Origin: Axinella damicornis
Lineage: Eukaryota > Porifera > Demospongiae > Axinellida > Axinellidae
DNA length: 64,000 nt
Reading direction: 5' to 3'
NCBI GenBank assembly: GCA_963931865.1
Contig: OZ007512.1
Location: forward strand, 7,558,208-7,622,207
Shown: piece after piece, positions 10,919-20,797 of the stretch
How the letters are laid out: each line of letters begins with the position of its first letter
Position numbering within the stretch: the first letter of the stretch is position 1
Position numbers and translations under genes: made by a program
Notes under the pieces: model-generated
What the model was told of the DNA's origin: nothing
The model's input: only the letters and a program-made list of their open reading frames with translations
Databases searched by the model: none

Positions 10919-11480
10919 TGTGTGGGAGGGAGTGTGCTTGCGTGTCTGTGTGTGGGAGGGAGTGTGCTTGCGTGTCTGTGTGTGGGAGGGAGTGTGCTTG
11001 CGTGTCTGTGTGTGGGAGGGAGTGTGCTTGCGTGTCTGTGTGTGGGAGGGAGTGTGCTTGCGTGTCTGTGTGTGGGAGGGAGTGTGCTTGCGTGTCTGTG
11101 TGTGGGAGGGAGTGTTCTTGCGTGTCTGTGTGTGGGAGGGAGTGTGCTTGCGTGTCTGTGTGTGGGAGTGTGCTTGCGTGTCTGTGTGTGGGTGGGAGTG
11201 TGCTTGCGTGTCTGTGTGTGGGAGGGAGTGTGCTTGCGTGTCTGTGTGTGGGAGGGAGTGTGCTTGCGTGTCTGTGTGTGGGAGGGAGTGTGCTTGCGTG
11301 TCTGTGTGTGGGAGGGAGTGTGCTTGCGTGTCTGTGTGTGGGAGGGAGTGTGCTTGCGTGTCTGTGTGTGGGAGGGAGTGTGCTTGCGTGTCTGTGTGTG
11401 GGTGGGAGTGTGCTTGCGAGTCTGTGTGTGGGAGTGTGCTTGCATGTCTGTGTGTGGGAATGTGCTTGCGTGTCTGTGTG
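10919..11480 (+). repeat. 30-bp minisatellite, about 18 copies
   Basis: Unit TGTGTGGGAGGGAGTGTGCT + TGCGTGTCTG, nearly identical across the first eight copies, with single-base variants and 4-base deletions toward the right end. It is open in several frames because 30 is a multiple of three; these frames are not genes. Confidence 0.95.
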
Positions 11481-11982
11481 GGGGATGCGTGTGTCTGTGT
11501 CTGTGCGGTGTATGTGTGTGCTGTATGCTGTATGGCCAGTAAATTTGGTGGGAATTAAATTTGGCAGATTGGCTCTAAAAAGCAGTGAATTGCGTTTGGT
11601 GGATTAAAATGTGGCGGATTGTGAAATTTGCAGATTGAGAATGACGTCATTGAAAGTCAGCTGCAAGAGAAGCTAACAGCCAATTGGAGAGACAGGTCAG
11701 AACTGCATGGGCAGCTGTAACCTTATCTATCAGGTGCTGCAGCCTCTAGAGCTGCAACATGCACATGATGCACAGGCCGGGTGATGCAGAATTTGCTGTG
11801 TTTGCTTTTCTCCTGTGGGCCTAATCACTAAGTCTTATAATTATGTACTTGCTCTGGTCTTCAGTTAAATAATCTCAGCTAGATCAACCTAGATTTTTCT
11901 TGCATAGATCAGCCTAGATTTTTCTTGCATAGATCAGCATAGTTCACAAGTAATAATTATGCATACTGTGAACTCTTTTCAG

Positions 11983-12036
11983 ATCAGTGAGTATATTGTG
12001 ATTGATGCTGAGCTCTCCACCCTGCCTACTGGAAAG
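11983..12036 (+). CDS. Exon-like stretch, unidentified protein
   Basis: ISEYIVIDAELSTLPTGK (18 codons) lies between an acceptor (CTTTTCAG) and a donor (GTAATA). Phase 0 at both ends. The protein family is not recognised. It could belong to a gene upstream of the PRPSAP-like gene or be chance. Confidence 0.3.
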
Positions 12037-12109
12037 GTAATAATTTGACACTCGGTCTGTACTCTCCTAGTATATTATCACATACAGTTGTGTGTTTCCT
12101 CTCCCCTTC

Positions 12110-12585
12110 CTTAATTGCTCCTTCCCTTCCCCTCTCCCTCCTTCCCTCGCTCCCCCTCCCCTCTCCCTCCCTCCATCCCCTCTCCCTCCATCGATCCTCC
12201 CCCTCCCCCCCTCCCTTCCTCCCTCCCTCATTCCCTCCCTCCTCTTCCCCTTCCCTCCCTCCCTCCCTCCTTCCCTCCCTCCTCCTTTCCTTCCCTCCCT
12301 CCGTCCCTCCCCCTTCTTCCCTCCCTCTTTCCCTCCCTCCCTCCCTCCCTCCTCCCCCTCCTTCGTCCCTCCCTCCCTCCCCACCCTCCCTCCCTCCCTC
12401 TCACCTTCCCTCCCTCCCTCCCTCCCTCCTCCCTCCTCCCTCCTTCCCTCCCTCCCTCCCTCCCTCCCTCCCTCTCTCCCTCCCTCCTACCCTCCCTCCT
12501 CCTCCCCCTCCCTCCCTCTCACCTTCCATCTCTCCCTCCCTCCCTCCCTCCATCCCTCCCTCCCTCCATCCCTCCCTCCCTTTGG
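12110..12585 (+). repeat. (CCCT)n pyrimidine tract
   Basis: About 475 bp of CCCT/CTCC, the complement of the GGGA tract at 6345. Frames over it (Pro-Ser-Leu repeats) are artefacts. Confidence 0.97.
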
Positions 12586-12713
12586 TCTCCCACTCTCCAC
12601 AAACGCATCAACACAGGCAGTATTCACTCGTCAGGCAAGTGGGTTGGTCTTCTACGAAACTAATCGCAGCATAACACACAGTGAACACAAATGTAAGCCA
12701 TGCACAGCCTTAG

Positions 12714-13079
12714 CTAACCCTATAATACGTAACGTTGCATATCTGCAATGCAGCTTCATGATGTCACATCTGGCAATGTCCTTGGGACTTAGGTTCTGCT
12801 TGAGCAGAAAGGGCGTGACAGAAGTAGCCGTCTTGCTTTGTAGGGCTTCCATTTCCAGCATTCCTGCCCCGTTTTTCAGCTACAGCAGGTCGCCATTCCT
12901 TGGGAGACTTGCAAGTTTGTTAATTTGTGGGTGTGGTTGAGTCACTTATATGCTTGCTATAGCTGAAGTTACCTGCATGTGGGAGCAGTTTCGAGCCCAG
13001 CAATGCCAGGGAACTGAAATTAGGGTGTTCTTGAGAATGAAAATGACCTTAAGAAAAAAGATTGGCCCTAAAGAGTTAA
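12714..13079 (+). mobile_element. TTAA-type repeat, family of 19652 and 26226
   Basis: It contains GCTTCATGATGTCACATCTG, GGCAATGTCCTTGGGAC, GCAGAAAGGGCG, then CCAGCAATGCCAGGGAACTGA, and ends GGCCCTAAAGAGTTAA. The order is the reverse of the copies at 19652 and 26226. The left end is degraded. Confidence 0.75.
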
Positions 13080-13111
13080 TTAACAAGCACTTGGGGGGAC
13101 AAACTCATACA

Positions 13112-13147
13112 TGGCATCCCAATAGACCTTGATCTATTGGGATGCCA
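13112..13147. repeat. Perfect 15-bp stem hairpin
   Basis: TGGCATCCCAATAGA pairs exactly with TCTATTGGGATGCCA across a 6-base spacer. Origin unknown; perhaps the collapsed ends of a MITE. Confidence 0.85.
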
Positions 13148-13680
13148 ATAGATCAGTGTTTTGTCTGCTTCTCGCAACCTGAGCAGGGATCAGTCTGAAC
13201 TTAGCAGGTATGCTAACTACTTAAAGGTGAATGCCAACATGCTTGGAAGACAGCTTTGCAGCTGCTCGCATTTCTGAAATCACCATAGATGTGCTGTCTT
13301 TTGCAACTCATGAAATGAGAATACGGAACAATTATGGGTAGATAACTGTAGATGTTTGGATCTATTGCATAAGGTCTGTGTGCTAACACCCCCCTCCCCA
13401 CCCTATGAAATTGCTTGCCATATACTGCCACCCACAGCCTCATTCCCGGGCTCGCCCCAGCATGGGGCCTGCAAAAGTTTGGGCTGTGGGGCGAGCCTGA
13501 GCAAGCGCAGTTGTTCCGTAGACAGAGCAAAGGATACTTAACACCTGCCTTAAAGGAAAGAAAAAGCAGATGTATGTTCACCTGTAGCTGAGGTGGTGCT
13601 ATTCCAGGATTCATGTTATTAGCTGTTGAGTATAGCTTGGGGATGTGCCTGTCTTGATTGCAGCGTCTGCACTCAGTAGA

Positions 13681-13809
13681 GCTAGCTGCCATGGTCAGGT
13701 CTGGGAAACACTCTTAAGCATGTACTGCAACAATATCCAGGGCTTCTTTGATTTCCCTGTCGACAACCTTCGCACCTCTCCCTTCCTCATTCAACACATC
13801 TGGGACAAT
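13681..13809 (+). pseudogene. PRPSAP-like gene, exon a (ribose-phosphate pyrophosphokinase fold)
   Basis: NIQGFFDFPVDNLRTSPFLI followed by QHIWDN matches the segment of PRPP synthetases and their associated proteins that reads (E)IQGFF..PVDNL.A.P, just after the usual TMDLH motif. Upstream, LAAMVRSG and LLSMYCN appear in different frames where family members read LLA.ML..AG...IITMDLH, so the start of the exon is frameshifted and the metal-binding motif is lost. The donor GTCAGT joins in phase to the next exon at 14977. PRPSAP proteins are catalytically inactive partners of PRPP synthetase in nucleotide synthesis. Identification is by motif memory; broken state is seen. Confidence 0.75.
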
Positions 13810-14047
13810 GTCAGTACACCACGGTTGACTGGAAGTTGTGTAGCTCTGTGTGGTCCTCCTGAATGCTAAGTTGTCTCAGTCTTGCATCTTCCTGGTTCTC
13901 CCACTCATGTACGTACTAACAAGAACACAAGCAACGAACATTCCATGTCATCATTTTTTTCCCTCTATACGAGTTTTACACCCATGCACACAGAGTGATT
14001 GGTGTAAGGATAAAGCCACCTAGCCATGAGACTAATATGAAGGCTCT

Positions 14048-14168
14048 CCTGGGAAGGAAACCAGAAACCTGGAGAAAAACCCTTCCTAGGTGCACTGGTG
14101 GGACTCGAACCTGTGGCCTCTCACATCACAGTCGAGTGCTTTAACCACTTGGCCACACAGTCACACCA
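14048..14168 (-). mobile_element. tRNA-derived SINE-like sequence
   Basis: The minus strand reads GTGTGGCCAAGTGGTTAAAG (A-box-like) and, about 35 bases on, AGGTTCGAGTCCCACC (B-box), the internal RNA polymerase III promoter layout of a Ser/Leu-type tRNA. The T-stem pairs poorly, so this is a tRNA relic rather than a working tRNA. It continues into a non-tRNA tail with TTTCTCCAGGTTTCTGGTTT. It lies within a PRPSAP-like intron. Confidence 0.6.
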
Positions 14169-14976
14169 TTGTTACAGTAGATATGATGTCATGGTGGCAC
14201 CTTATCACATGCAAAACCCTCCCATGCCTTCCCTATTTTCAAAGCTGCAAGACAAATCTGGGACAGAAGGCCTGGGTATGAGACTAATAGCAGACAGCAA
14301 TGCTCTACAAGCTATAGCAGTGACTAGGGTTTTAAATTATACCTTATTGCCTGAAGCCATCTTGCGAATATTGCTTGTATACATTTACTGTCTGTTCAAA
14401 CAAAGGTGTACTGAATGACCGATAATTATATTGGCAATTGCGGCATTCTAAAAGTCTTGTGATACATTAATTGCAGCAGTACATTATTGTGACATTGAAT
14501 GAATTATTGCCCCAACCCTAGCAGTGACACTGTAGTGCTTAGTTGCTGGGCCGATTGCAGTATGAAAGTTAGGCAATAGAAGCATGAATGGAACGGGACC
14601 CAGGAATGAGTGGGACTAAATGCAGCATACTACACACAGTTTACTACTGGAGTATGTTTTGAGAATATGGAAAAGTACATTAACATGTCAGCTGTTTTGC
14701 ATTTTTGGAGACAGCAGCTTCAACAGTGATCTCGGCAAATGCAACCAGGCACCAGCAGTGCTTCTAGTGTGTGTTGAATCAAACGAAATGTGATTGATGT
14801 GTTGGCTATTAAAGGGGTACGTTAGGTTCGAACTTCATATGAGGCCAATGTGTTATGGTATACCAAGATGGCGGCACAAGTAAAGTATACGGAAATGCCA
14901 TGGAAAAATGCAACGTGTCTATTCTGCGTACTGTACACACAATGACACTACTGATGTCTTCTCACTTGCCTTGCAG
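14169..14976. other. Intron sequence of the PRPSAP-like gene
   Basis: No gene or repeat recognised between the SINE-like sequence and the acceptor at 14976. Confidence 0.45.
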
Positions 14977-15032
14977 ATACCTGACTATCGTAATGGCGTC
15001 GCTGTTGCCCGGTACCCTGAAGTCACAAGAAG
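14977..15032 (+). pseudogene. PRPSAP-like gene, exon b
   Basis: IPDYRNGVAVARYPEVTRR corresponds to the family segment IP.YRNAVIVAKSP..AKR. The acceptor is CCTTGCAG and the donor GTAGAC. The 56 bases join in phase to exon a before it (HIWDN|IPDYRN) and exon c after it (AG|G, an arginine). This precise phase agreement across three exons is the main support for a true former gene. Confidence 0.8.
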
Positions 15033-15107
15033 GTAGACTGCACCTCACCCTTTACTGCCGCAGTTGGTCAATGCTTGTTAGTCCCGTTCTATCCTCCACC
15101 TCAGCTT

Positions 15108-15147
15108 CAGCCTTGTTCCCATGCCAGGCAGTGGCCTGGGAATGAGG
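15108..15147. mobile_element. CTCGTTCCCAG-family relic
   Basis: CCTTGTTCCCATGCCAGGC near GGCCTGGGAATGAGGCTA, a short degenerate hairpin in the intron. Confidence 0.5.
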
Positions 15148-15552
15148 CTACCTCAATCAGCTCTGTACACTCTGTACACTACTGTAATAACCAATCTGAA
15201 GGTAGCATTTCACTGCCAGAGAGGATGTGAATGTTCAGACTTAGCTAATTTCTGTCAACCCACTGATGGTACTATTGTCTACAGTGGAATCCTCTAATGT
15301 GGTCCCCAAGAATGTGTCTTGGTCAGAAATATCTGTTTCATGGGAAAAACAATAGTGGACTTGGGGTCCTAACTATCCTGAATGGTGTGAGACATTTCTA
15401 ATAGGTGGTTCCAAGGTCAAGACCAAAAGTTTGAGATTTTGGGTCAAATTGACCCACTTTAACCAGATGGAGAGGGATTCCACTGCGTGAGCACAAATAT
15501 TTGGTTTCCATGCTACATGGCTAACATTATTCTTCACTACATTCTCTCCCAG

Positions 15553-15671
15553 GGTGGCTTCCTTTGCTGAGCATCTTCGCCTTGGCCTTGCTGTGATCCA
15601 CGTGGAGCCCAAAGACGTGGTGGACACCGAGGACGACGATGGGAGAACCCCCCCCCCCCCCCCCCCCCCCC
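15553..15671 (+). pseudogene. PRPSAP-like gene, exon c, running into a poly-C tract
   Basis: VASFAEHLRLGLAVIHVEPK then DVVDTEDDDGRTPPP matches the associated-protein form: AQSYAERLRLGLAVIHGE followed by the insert with an acidic stretch and DGR.SPP, which true PRPP synthetases lack. The insert therefore argues for PRPSAP1/2 rather than PRPS. The reading frame enters 24 consecutive C (15648-15671), where the proline codons have apparently expanded, and the family sequence is not recovered beyond it. The acceptor is CTCTCCCAG. Confidence 0.8.
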
Positions 15672-16058
15672 ACTGCCGGACAAGGACGCAAAGGTACACC
15701 ATCAAAGTCAGGTGGGACAGGATTTGAACTTTGAACTCACAAGGTATAAAATTCACATTTGCAAAAGACAGCAGATTCTTGATGGCACCTCAAAAGAGCA
15801 ACTTAACAGCAGATAGTAGTTCTACCAAGTCGCTTTGAGCGAGGAGCAAAAAGTACACACTAGAAATGGCTATTAGCAATACTGTAAGTGGTGGTTGAAA
15901 TATATAACTAGGTGGTGGCGAATATCTGTTGCCAATCAGCACCTATAATATGTGGCCGCTGGAAAATTTCCCACTACAGCACACCAAGGGTACAGGTCTT
16001 GTCTTGTCTGCTACATGTACACTAGGATGTGGAGGGCGTACTGCATGCATAATACGTA

Positions 16059-16148
16059 TAGTCTTATTCCCAAGCCTTGTACACCTCCAGGTTTTGATCA
16101 TTTACAGTATGCAAAAATCACTAAAAACGGGGCCTGGGAACGAGGCTA
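16059..16148. mobile_element. 90-bp hairpin of the CTCGTTCCCAG family
   Basis: TAGTCTTATTCCCAAGCC at the left; GGCCTGGGAACGAGGCTA at the right. The ends are more diverged than in most copies. Confidence 0.7.
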
Positions 16149-16277
16149 TGCATGCAGTTATACCAGACTAATATCATGCCCCCTCTGCCCCCAACCCCTG
16201 TGTCAAATGTCCTTTGCGTAAGTACATGTAGGTCACAAAACCATCTATATAAGTCATCGTGACAGTATAAACCTACA

Positions 16278-16383
16278 TAGTCTCGGTCCCAGACCCAACC
16301 AACCCCAGCACGGATCATTTTAGTATTGCGCGTTATACTGGCAGCGATACACACGCTGGATAAACGGTCTGGGAACGAGACTA
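16278..16383. mobile_element. 106-bp hairpin of the CTCGTTCCCAG family
   Basis: TAGTCTCGGTCCCAGACC and GGTCTGGGAACGAGACTA bound a body with CCAACCCCAGCACGGATC and GCGATACACACGCTGGATAAAC. The same body halves form the two ends of the longer element at 29134-29796. Flanks TAAACCTACA and TAAAACTTACA are a possible target duplication. Confidence 0.85.
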
Positions 16384-16572
16384 AAACTTACAATGATAAT
16401 GGCAATTTTCGGTGGGAATCACCTACAACGTTCAGTGGAGGCTTCTCCTTCATCAACAGCAGATCTGTGTAATAGAGACAGAACCAAATGTCATAGCTGT
16501 ATCATACGAAACGCAAGACTCTGTGGTGCAGTAACTAACGCCAAAATACTGGTCAGCAGTGGTTGGGTTAGC

Positions 16573-17005
16573 CGAGGTGTGTTTTTTTGTGCCCAAAATT
16601 CAACCAACGGCAAATGGACGCCATTGGAACGCTCTATTCATGCTAATCGCAATGGTACAAATCCTAGTTTCGTATCTCATTCCTAGCCCAAGATACCTGG
16701 CGTAGTACTTAATAGTACAGGTAATTCTACTCTGTATATCGATTGTCATACCTGTTGTATCCATGCATTAGAATGAGATATGAAGCTTGGTAGTGTGCCA
16801 TTGTGGTCAGCACGAAAATAGTATTCAAATGACGTTTAGTGTTGGTCAAATACACTTGACCAAAGGCTATTAAAATCCATGATTTTGGGTCAACATTCAA
16901 CCAACAGCAAAATGGACATCATTGGAATGCTCAATTCACGGTGATCACAACGGTGCAAATCCCAGCCTCATATCTCAATCCTAGCCCAAGATACATGTAC
17001 CTAGC
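16573..17005 (+). repeat. Two direct copies of a ~130-bp sequence
   Basis: 16573-16705 and 16873-17005 both contain TTCAACCAACRGC, AATGGACGCCATTGGAA-type sequence, GCAAATCC/ACAAATCC and CCTAGCCCAAGATAC, about 300 bp apart. The phrasing looks like a local tandem duplication in the PRPSAP-like intron. Confidence 0.75.
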
Positions 17006-17164
17006 ATATGTTGACCCTGAATTTGGTACGTGCAGAGAAATGTGTCTGTTGAGTTGACAGTTGTAACTTTCCTCTGCCTGTGGTTGCCCAAATGTGAGTA
17101 GCGAATCTGATGGTGATAGATAGCCTAACGCCCTGATTGGCAACTTCTCTGCCTCTTCTACCTA

Positions 17165-17165
<1 letters not shown>

Positions 17166-17203
<38 letters not shown>
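17166..17203 (+). repeat. Poly-C tract (38 C)
   Basis: Uninterrupted run of C in the intron just before PRPSAP-like exon d. Confidence 0.95.
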
Positions 17204-17275
17204 TTAAGAAAAACCATTCTTGCTCCTCTGTGTAAGTGAACATGTGATCTTCATGTGACTATCCCTTCCCCACAG

Positions 17276-17403
17276 GATGACATCATAGATGAAGTGGATT
17301 GACTGATAGCTGCAGCAAAGCATACAAGGTTTATGCTGTAGCAACACACTGCAATTTTTCCGACAATGCACCAGAGCAGCTGGAATCCTCTCCAATAGAT
17401 GAG
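17276..17403 (+). pseudogene. PRPSAP-like gene, exon d, frameshifted with a stop
   Basis: DDIIDEVD, then an in-frame TGA, then LIAAAKH match the family PRPP-loop region (VDDIIDDVESFVAAA). After a frame change the exon reads YKVYAVATH and then APEQLESSPIDE, matching AYKIYVMATHG..S.EAP..IEESSIDE. Several residues between AAA and AYK are missing. The acceptor is CCCCACAG and the donor GTGTGT. The stop plus frameshift would abolish the protein unless they are sequencing errors. Confidence 0.8.
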
Positions 17404-17464
17404 GTGTGTGTTGTCAGAATGTCATTAGAGGAAACGGAGCGTGAATGAATACACATCCCCCTTA

Positions 17465-17468
<4 letters not shown>

Positions 17469-17518
<50 letters not shown>
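17469..17518 (+). repeat. (CA)n microsatellite
   Basis: About 25 CA units in the short intron immediately before exon e. Confidence 0.95.
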
Positions 17519-17522
<4 letters not shown>

Positions 17523-17523
17523 G

Positions 17524-17724
17524 GTGCTGGTAACCAACACAATCCTCCATGATGTTAACAAGGAACGCTGTTCCAAAATCAAAACCGTCGACATCAGTCT
17601 CATGCTGGCTGAAACAGTCAGAAGAATCTACCACGGCGAGTCCATGCATGTGCCACCTCTTCAGGAACATCCCCAATGAGGACTCAATGTGTCATTGCAA
17701 TAATGATCATCTTTCTTTGCAGTA
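17524..17724 (+). pseudogene. PRPSAP-like gene, exon e (C-terminal)
   Basis: [20 protein letters not shown] then [20 protein letters not shown] matches the family ending [39 protein letters not shown]. Just after GESM the frame shifts by one or two bases; the expected ending resumes as [12 protein letters not shown] (family YLFRNI.V.D). Without correction the frame ends at a TGA near 17679. It joins exon d in phase (DE|VLVTN). Confidence 0.85.
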
Positions 17725-18259
17725 ACTATGCCATGTGTAGTGTGTACATACAACCAAGAGATCATAATCATGTGTATTCAATATACATCATGGTATTAAT
17801 TTTTATGACGCATAATTATGTATCAATAATTATTATCATGACGTATTAATGAGTTGAGGAAGACCCCGCCCATCATCAGGCTTTAATTGGGAATGTTGCA
17901 GTATATAGCTGGCCTACCAAACTGAAGGCCTGGGAAAGAGGTTAGCTTCCACACACAACTGTTTCAATACCTTCCTGCTAAGCCTAGTCCAGGGCCCCGG
18001 GCCGCCGCCCGCTGGCATAACTCTCAACTCTCACTGTTTTCACGGTCTCCGTGGGAGTATGATATTATCATGTCAGCTCATAATATCATGACATGAGTAT
18101 GTTTGGTATACATGATGGTAGTCAGTAGTTGGAATGAGTATTATGAGTGACTCTGAAAGGGAGAGCATTGGCTCAGGGTGAGTGCTGAACTCTGATACTC
18201 ACAGGGGCAGCTACTTATGTACAGAACCAAGTTCAACTAGTACTCCGCTTGGGATTATT
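17725..18259. other. No recognisable gene
   Basis: AT-rich stretch followed by unique-looking sequence. No exon or repeat was recognised. Confidence 0.4.
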
Positions 18260-18330
18260 AGACCTCTCAACTTCAAAAAGAACTCTATACTCTATAGATA
18301 TCTAGAGTTATTTTTGAAGTTGAGAGGTCT
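18260..18330. repeat. 71-bp hairpin
   Basis: AGACCTCTCAACTTCAAAAA pairs with TTTTTGAAGTTGAGAGGTCT; the centre is palindromic around ACTCTATAGATATCTAGAGT. Probably a very short MITE. Confidence 0.85.
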
Positions 18331-18411
18331 GGTGCTACAGCAGACACAACACACAGCTGGCACTGCAATTGTTGATAGGGGGTGGGGCTGGACAGAATTT
18401 ATGCTGATATT

Positions 18412-18465
18412 CTCTCGTTCCCAGACCCGGAACGCGTGCGCATTCGAGGTCTGGGAACGAGACTA
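18412..18465. mobile_element. Minimal 54-bp hairpin of the CTCGTTCCCAG family
   Basis: CTCTCGTTCCCAGACC / GGTCTGGGAACGAGACTA with only about 20 bases between, among the shortest members here. Confidence 0.85.
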
Positions 18466-18664
18466 GTAGTCTTGCGGGCTAGCCCCTCTAATTTTCCAAA
18501 GCACAGAATAATTTTGGTGAACTTTGAACGTTTATGAAGAGCGCATTATCTGGAACCTACTGGCTGGTGTCGTTCATCTGCTCTTGGTCCTATGGATCGG
18601 TGTTGATGACACGGATGTGAGTATTATAGGGTCACTGTATCGTATGTCAATTTCCTGACAATTC

Positions 18665-18840
18665 TGTTCACATATTAAAGGATTTCCGGACCGTGTTTTC
18701 ATTTCATGCCCCTCGCCGTTAGCAATTCTTCATGATACCGATAAGTGTGCATGCATACCCTACCTTCGAACTTTCCAACGCTGTGCAGTTAGCAAAAACT
18801 GCTCCTAGAGAGCGAAAGCTGGGGCCGTGTCCAGAAATCC
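18665..18840 (+). repeat. Dispersed repeat shared with 63850-63980
   Basis: TACCTTCGAACTTTCC, AGCAAAAACTGCT and GCGAAAGCTGGG.C recur at 63876-63960 in the same order. Confidence 0.65.
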
Positions 18841-19088
18841 CCTGCTGTCAGGAAACCCCCTCCGTTACTTTACTTCACTTCCCCTTCCTGTCCCCTTCAC
18901 CCTCACACATATCCACACCCCTCTCCACCCTCGCACATGTCCACACCAGATTCAATGGCACGAAGCTGGGGGCACAAGAGCTTAAAGTAGTAAGTAACTG
19001 TCTGTGCCATGGAACTTTCGAGTGAGCAACCCTCTCCTCTTGGAGGGAGGGGTTGTGGCTCGGTATGTTTCAAGGGGTATAATAATTA

Positions 19089-19590
19089 CAAGTAGCTGAG
19101 CTCGCTTCGCTCGCTCAGCTACTTCCCCCTTGTTCGCCTACCGTGCGTAATCCGGCGCCGGACAGCTCTCTGAAGAGCTGCTTCTCCCCGATTGCGTCCG
19201 CTTCAGCTGCTGCCCGCCGCTTGCGTCCGCTTCAGCTGCTGCCCGCCGCTTGCGTCCGCTTCAGCTGCTGCCCGCCGCTTGCGTCCGCTTCAGCTGCTGC
19301 TCCCGGGCCCGATTGCGGCATCCACTTCCACTGCTGCTCGCGCTCCCCGTTTGCCTCCGCCTCGCGTCCAGCTGCTGTTCCCCGATTGCGCCCGCTTCAG
19401 CTGCTGCTCGCCGCCCGATCGCATCCGCTTCGACTGCTGCTCCCCGATTGCGTCCGCTTGAACTGCTGCTCGCCCGATTGCGTCCGCTTCGTCTGCTGCT
19501 CCCCGATTGCATACCCCGGCCCAATGTTCTCGAACATTCTTCGCAGAGTTCGAGGTTCAGTACATGTACAGTAAATAAGTACTCAATGTA
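19089..19590 (+). repeat. Interspersed repeat carrying a CCCCGATTGCGTCCGCTTC minisatellite
   Basis: Left part: GCTCAGCTACTTCCCCCTTG, then GTAATCCGGCGCCGGACAGC. Then about a dozen ~27-30-bp units of CTGCTGCTCCCCGATTGCGT-CCGCTTCAG. Then TTCTTCGCAGAGTTCGAGG. Copies with the same left and right parts lie at 33112 and 54731. Open frames here are repeat artefacts. Confidence 0.85.
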
Positions 19591-19651
19591 AAGCAATGAT
19601 CAAAATTACACTCATGTTTCTGTACAATGTCATGATAAGGTTTGTTCACTC

Positions 19652-20150
19652 TTAAAACTCTTTAGGGCCCAAGTTTCTTTCTCTAGATCATTTTCAGTCT
19701 ATAGAACACGCATACCATAATTTCTGTTCCCTGGCATTGCTGGGCTCGAAACTGCTCACACAGGTAATTTCAGCTATACCTGACTTAACCACACCCACCA
19801 CTTAACGAATTTGCAATCAAGCCTCCTGAGAAATGCCAACCTGCCGTAGCTAAAAAACGGACCATGAACGCTGGAAGTGGAGGCCCTACAAGGCAAGACA
19901 GCTACTTTCTAAGTCCATTTATGCCAAAAACGACAGATATAGCCTTCCCAGTGCCGACCAAGACCTTTCCACCACAGAGCCCAGACACGGCCATGCTGTT
20001 TGCACCCTTCGGGTGCACCCACCCACCTCCCCCTGTCCCGCCCTTTCTGCTATCGCAGAACCTATCTCCCAAGGACATTGCCGGATGTGACATCATGAAG
20101 CTGAAAGTCTCACATTGCAGATATGCAACGTTAGGTCTTAAAGGGCTAAT
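19652..20150 (+). mobile_element. ~500-bp TTAA-family repeat copy
   Basis: ACTCTTTAGGGCCCAAG at the left, GGCATTGCTGGGCTCGAAAC, CCTGCCGTAGCTAAAAAACG, GGCCCTACAAGGCAAGACAG, then GACATTGCCGGATGTGACAT and TCTTAAAGGGCTAATT at the right. Close copy at 26226. The apparent frame 19864-20154 lies wholly in the repeat. Confidence 0.85.
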
Positions 20151-20797
20151 TTAGCTGCTTCCTATTATCAGTCTCTTGGCTCCCCCCATTTCGAAATCAC
20201 ACGTGGCATTATCAATCACACTAGTACAAGCACTGCATTGGCCACAACACAAAGCACACGGGGTAAGTATTCCATGAATACCAATACCCTCTAGTTGACT
20301 TCTTTGTCAGCTCCACACTCAAACTCTAGATCAATCATATACTTGTAAGCACATAGTCAGGTCACATGTATGCATGCAGTGCACGCAAGGCATGATGCGG
20401 GATGCGGATATGTATTTCTAGGGTTCAGTGCACAACTACGATCCCAACTCTGCCTTTCCTGTGTGCTGGATTGATTTGTTTACTTTGTGAGGTTCATCCT
20501 ATTATCTGGATCTCTAAACTGCTGAAGCTTAACTTAATTGTGGGGAGTCATAGGAAAAAGGAGCTATTAAACAGTGATGTTTGACCTTTACACTGAAGAT
20601 ACAGCTTAGAAGCCAACCACCATCCCAAGGGCCTTGGACAATTTGTGAGAGGAATGCTTGGCTTCAGGGTTGACTTGTCATGCGGCAATGAAGAGGTCAA
20701 AGTTCACTGATAAAATTCCCCCGTTTCTTTTTCCCATACCTCCACACTTATGCAGTACTATCTATGTTGCTTCAAGTTCATGTCCTCTCTCTTCTAG
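20151..20797. other. No recognisable gene
   Basis: Unique-looking sequence ending in a pyrimidine tract and acceptor (CTCTTCTAG) for the exon-like stretch at 20798. Confidence 0.4.

Noticed and set aside
10870..11607. Four overlapping 190-237-codon frames
   Set aside because: The 30-bp minisatellite length is a multiple of three, so every frame without a stop in one unit remains open throughout.
12045..12940. Proline/serine-rich 282-codon frame
   Set aside because: It is the CCCT tract followed by a TTAA-family repeat, with no domain and no exon signals.
14094..14168. Functional tRNA gene (minus strand)
   Set aside because: A- and B-box-like sequences are present, but the T-stem and acceptor stem do not pair and a non-tRNA tail follows, so it is treated as a SINE relic.
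17425..17676. Minus-strand frame of Cys-Val repeats
   Set aside because: A (CA)n microsatellite read antisense through PRPSAP-like exon e.
19143..19596. Frames rich in Ala-Ala-Arg-Leu-Arg-Pro
   Set aside because: They come from the CCGATTGCGTCCGCTTC minisatellite; the same frames reappear in the other copies of that repeat.
19864..20154. Conserved 80-95-codon frame also seen at 26448
   Set aside because: Conservation is explained by both lying in copies of the same TTAA-family repeat; the inverse strand is equally conserved.
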